A DNA stretch of 64,000 bases, taken from contig CM049308.1 in the NCBI GenBank assembly GCA_026874595.1, positions 92,383,624 to 92,447,623 on the forward strand. Direction: 5' to 3'. The notes under the pieces are model-generated. The model saw only the letters and a program-made list of their open reading frames with translations, was not told the origin of the DNA and ran no database searches. The translations under genes and the position numbers were made by a program. Below, one piece after another: positions 62,611-64,000 of this stretch (positions are counted from its first letter, which is position 1; each line of letters starts with the position of its first letter). The DNA is from Sipunculus nudus (taxonomy: Eukaryota; Annelida; Sipuncula; Golfingiida; Sipunculidae).

Positions 62611-62698
62611 GTAAGTTTTGTTATATGTGTGGCCTCTGCAGGCTTGCTGTTGGTGTGGTTCTAACCTAACCCTGCCCTTGCCTGCTCTGTCTTTGCAG
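62611..62698 (+). other. 88-bp intron between the alternative exons 4a and 4b
   Basis: GTAAGT to CTTTGCAG. It contains CTAACCTAAC at 62661-62670, a strong branch-point match whose candidate branch adenines lie about 54-58 bases from the 4a donor and 30-34 from the 4b acceptor. A long pyrimidine-rich tract follows (62671-62695). Confidence 0.8.
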
Positions 62699-62747
62699 CT
62701 TTTTAGGGAAGTAAGAATAATGAAGGTTCTAGATCACCCCAACATAG
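62699..62747 (+). CDS. MARK: MARK/Par-1 kinase, exon 4b (canonical alphaC helix)
   Basis: Acceptor CTTTGCAG ends at 62698 and donor GTGAGT starts at 62748. The exon is 49 bases with the same phases as 4a, encoding LFREVRIMKVLDHPNI. This matches the family form (LFREVRIMK-L-HPNIV in vertebrate MARKs), so it is probably the ancestral copy. With exon 3 it supplies the Lys-Glu pair of the kinase N-lobe. The pyrimidine-rich tract and consensus branch point upstream suggest efficient default use. Six codons differ from 4a only silently (seven bases) and two change the residue (five bases), which suggests selection on both copies. The following exon (VKLFEVIE... in the family) is not in the window. 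Confidence 0.93.
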
Positions 62748-64000
62748 GTGAGTGTGCTTCTGTGATATCTTCATTGTTGTCATCCTCTCTGGTGCTGAAA
62801 TTGGTAAAGTTAATATCTGCTGATGCTGGTGTGGAAAAAACTGGCACTGGTCTAGTGAGACAAGAAGTTATAAATAACACATCATGTTTAGGATTATCTC
62901 ATTTTGACAAAACTATAGACTATAATATACTTTTTTTGTGGTCACAGAAATGCTTTATTCCTCTACAAAGTCAGCTGATACATAGAGCCCCGTTTTTTCC
63001 GTTTTAACAGAAAAATGGACGGAAAAACGGAATTACGGTTCGAAAACAGAACAAGGGTTCAAAAACCGAATTTTATTAAATGCATGTAATACGGCGGAAA
63101 GTTGGAATTTAGAGCAGATTTAAATTGCAAATAAAGAAATTCTCAGCCAATATCTTGTAAAAAAATCTTTCAAACTGCACCAGCCATCTACATAATGATT
63201 TAACAAGCAAATTCTGCCAATTTCGGCTCACAACTGTTACAGTAAGCACCAAGCTTTGATGTTACGATTATTAACAAACATGCCTGAAACGCAGATACCT
63301 TTGTGTGACATACATGCGGTTTCGCCGTGCGGTGGTAATCAGCCGAACCAAATCAGAATTATTCCAGATTCAATTCTTCAGTCCATTAAACCAACATTTT
63401 ATTACGTAAACATAATTGTGAGCTGTTTCTGTATTAATGAGAATTTTCTCTGTTAAAGTTTATACGCCAGAGTAAGCCAACCGAAAATTTTCCCTTATTG
63501 GGCCTATTATCGCCCATCCCGCCTCGTTCCCATGTATCTAGGTCACACTTCCGGGGGAGGGGGGGGGGGGATCCTACCATGGGTGGACGCAACACGTCCA
63601 TGTTACGTTCCCCTTCTATTTAACCTGTGTAGTTACTTCCCCGGTAGTTCTCCTGCTAATTATCTTTCCTATTAATTTCATCACATTCGGCCAAGTCCGC
63701 TTATTCCATTTTGAGTTATCTCTCATGTTTTTGCTCTCCCATGGTGTCGGATCTAGACGATTCGTCTCGACCCGCATCTTTTCACCTGGTTGCCTCTCCT
63801 ACCCGGTTCTCTGTCTTCGACCGCTGCCTCCCCGCCGGCCCCCCGCCGGCTTCCTTCCTTGTTTACGGAGCTGGCTGTTGCTGTCATGCTGGATTCCTCG
63901 GGGCTGCATAGAGCTGAGGTAGGTAATTCCGGCCCTCCTGCTTCCCCCTTTTTTTTTTTCAGCCGCCCTTGCTTCCTGTGATTCCCGCTGCTCCGACAGG
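62748..64000 (+). other. MARK intron 4 (start), with CpG-rich insert toward the right edge
   Basis: No next kinase exon is seen by the window end. At about 62985-63110 a CpG-containing stretch with short inverted pieces (TTTTTTCCGTTTT / ACGGAAAAACGG) appears. After about 63440 the sequence turns GC-richer, with G5-A-G12 at 63553-63570 and open frames in several phases after 63711. A mobile-element end is the simplest explanation; no domain was recognised. Confidence 0.45.
63480..64000. other. GC-rich, CpG-rich segment, possible 5' end of a mobile element
   Basis: Composition changes abruptly from the AT-rich, CpG-poor intron. Three overlapping frames begin between 63711 and 63790; one starts MVSDLDDSSRPASFH at 63741 and stops at 63909. 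A donor-like GAG|GTAGGT lies at 63918. I cannot assign a family, and the segment is cut by the window edge. Confidence 0.25.

Overview
This window is nuclear DNA from an intron-rich invertebrate animal. A lophotrochozoan, most likely a mollusc, fits best: short exons, very long AT-rich introns, many minisatellites and foldback repeats, and CpG loss that tracks the gene bodies. The phylum is an inference. No bacterial operon, plasmid, phage, CRISPR, rRNA or tRNA signal was recognised, and most open frames are chance or repeat-derived.

Only two genes can be supported, both on the + strand. (1) 952-1215 is the last coding exon of a RAD51-paralogue gene that matches XRCC3 (homologous-recombination repair); the rest of that gene lies off the left edge. 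(2) From about 15.4 kb to beyond the right edge lies the 5' part of a MARK/Par-1 Ser/Thr kinase gene. It has a promoter/5' UTR at about 15.3-15.85 kb, exon 1 (15848-15919, N-terminal tail), exon 2 (21276-21428, linker plus glycine-rich loop), exon 3 (26510-26563, the VAIK lysine strand), a 36-kb intron, and then two tandem versions of exon 4 (62562-62610 and 62699-62747). The remaining kinase exons are past the window.

The most interesting observation is the exon 4 pair. Both copies are exactly 49 bp, have intact splice sites, lie 88 bp apart, and encode alternative versions of the kinase alphaC helix (LYREVRIMKTLDHPNI and LFREVRIMKVLDHPNI). Because 49 is not a multiple of three, using both would shift the frame, so they look like mutually exclusive exons. 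Most differences between them are silent, as expected if both are under selection.

Layout: 1-951 XRCC3 intron; 952-1215 XRCC3 last exon; 1216 to about 2.0 kb 3' UTR; 2-15.3 kb CpG-containing intergenic DNA with an array at 9.8-11.4 kb; 15.3-15.85 kb promoter/5' UTR; 15.85-64 kb MARK. The long third intron holds a 46-bp array with a 419-bp higher-order period (30.3-32.3 kb), a 4.1-kb element bounded by 12-bp inverted repeats that contains two arrays (41.5-45.6 kb), a 326-bp array (47.9-48.8 kb), a 60-bp array (52.9-53.3 kb) and a field of short hairpins (58.1-59.1 kb). The proximity of XRCC3 and MARK resembles human 14q32, where MARK3 and XRCC3 are also close, suggesting old linkage.
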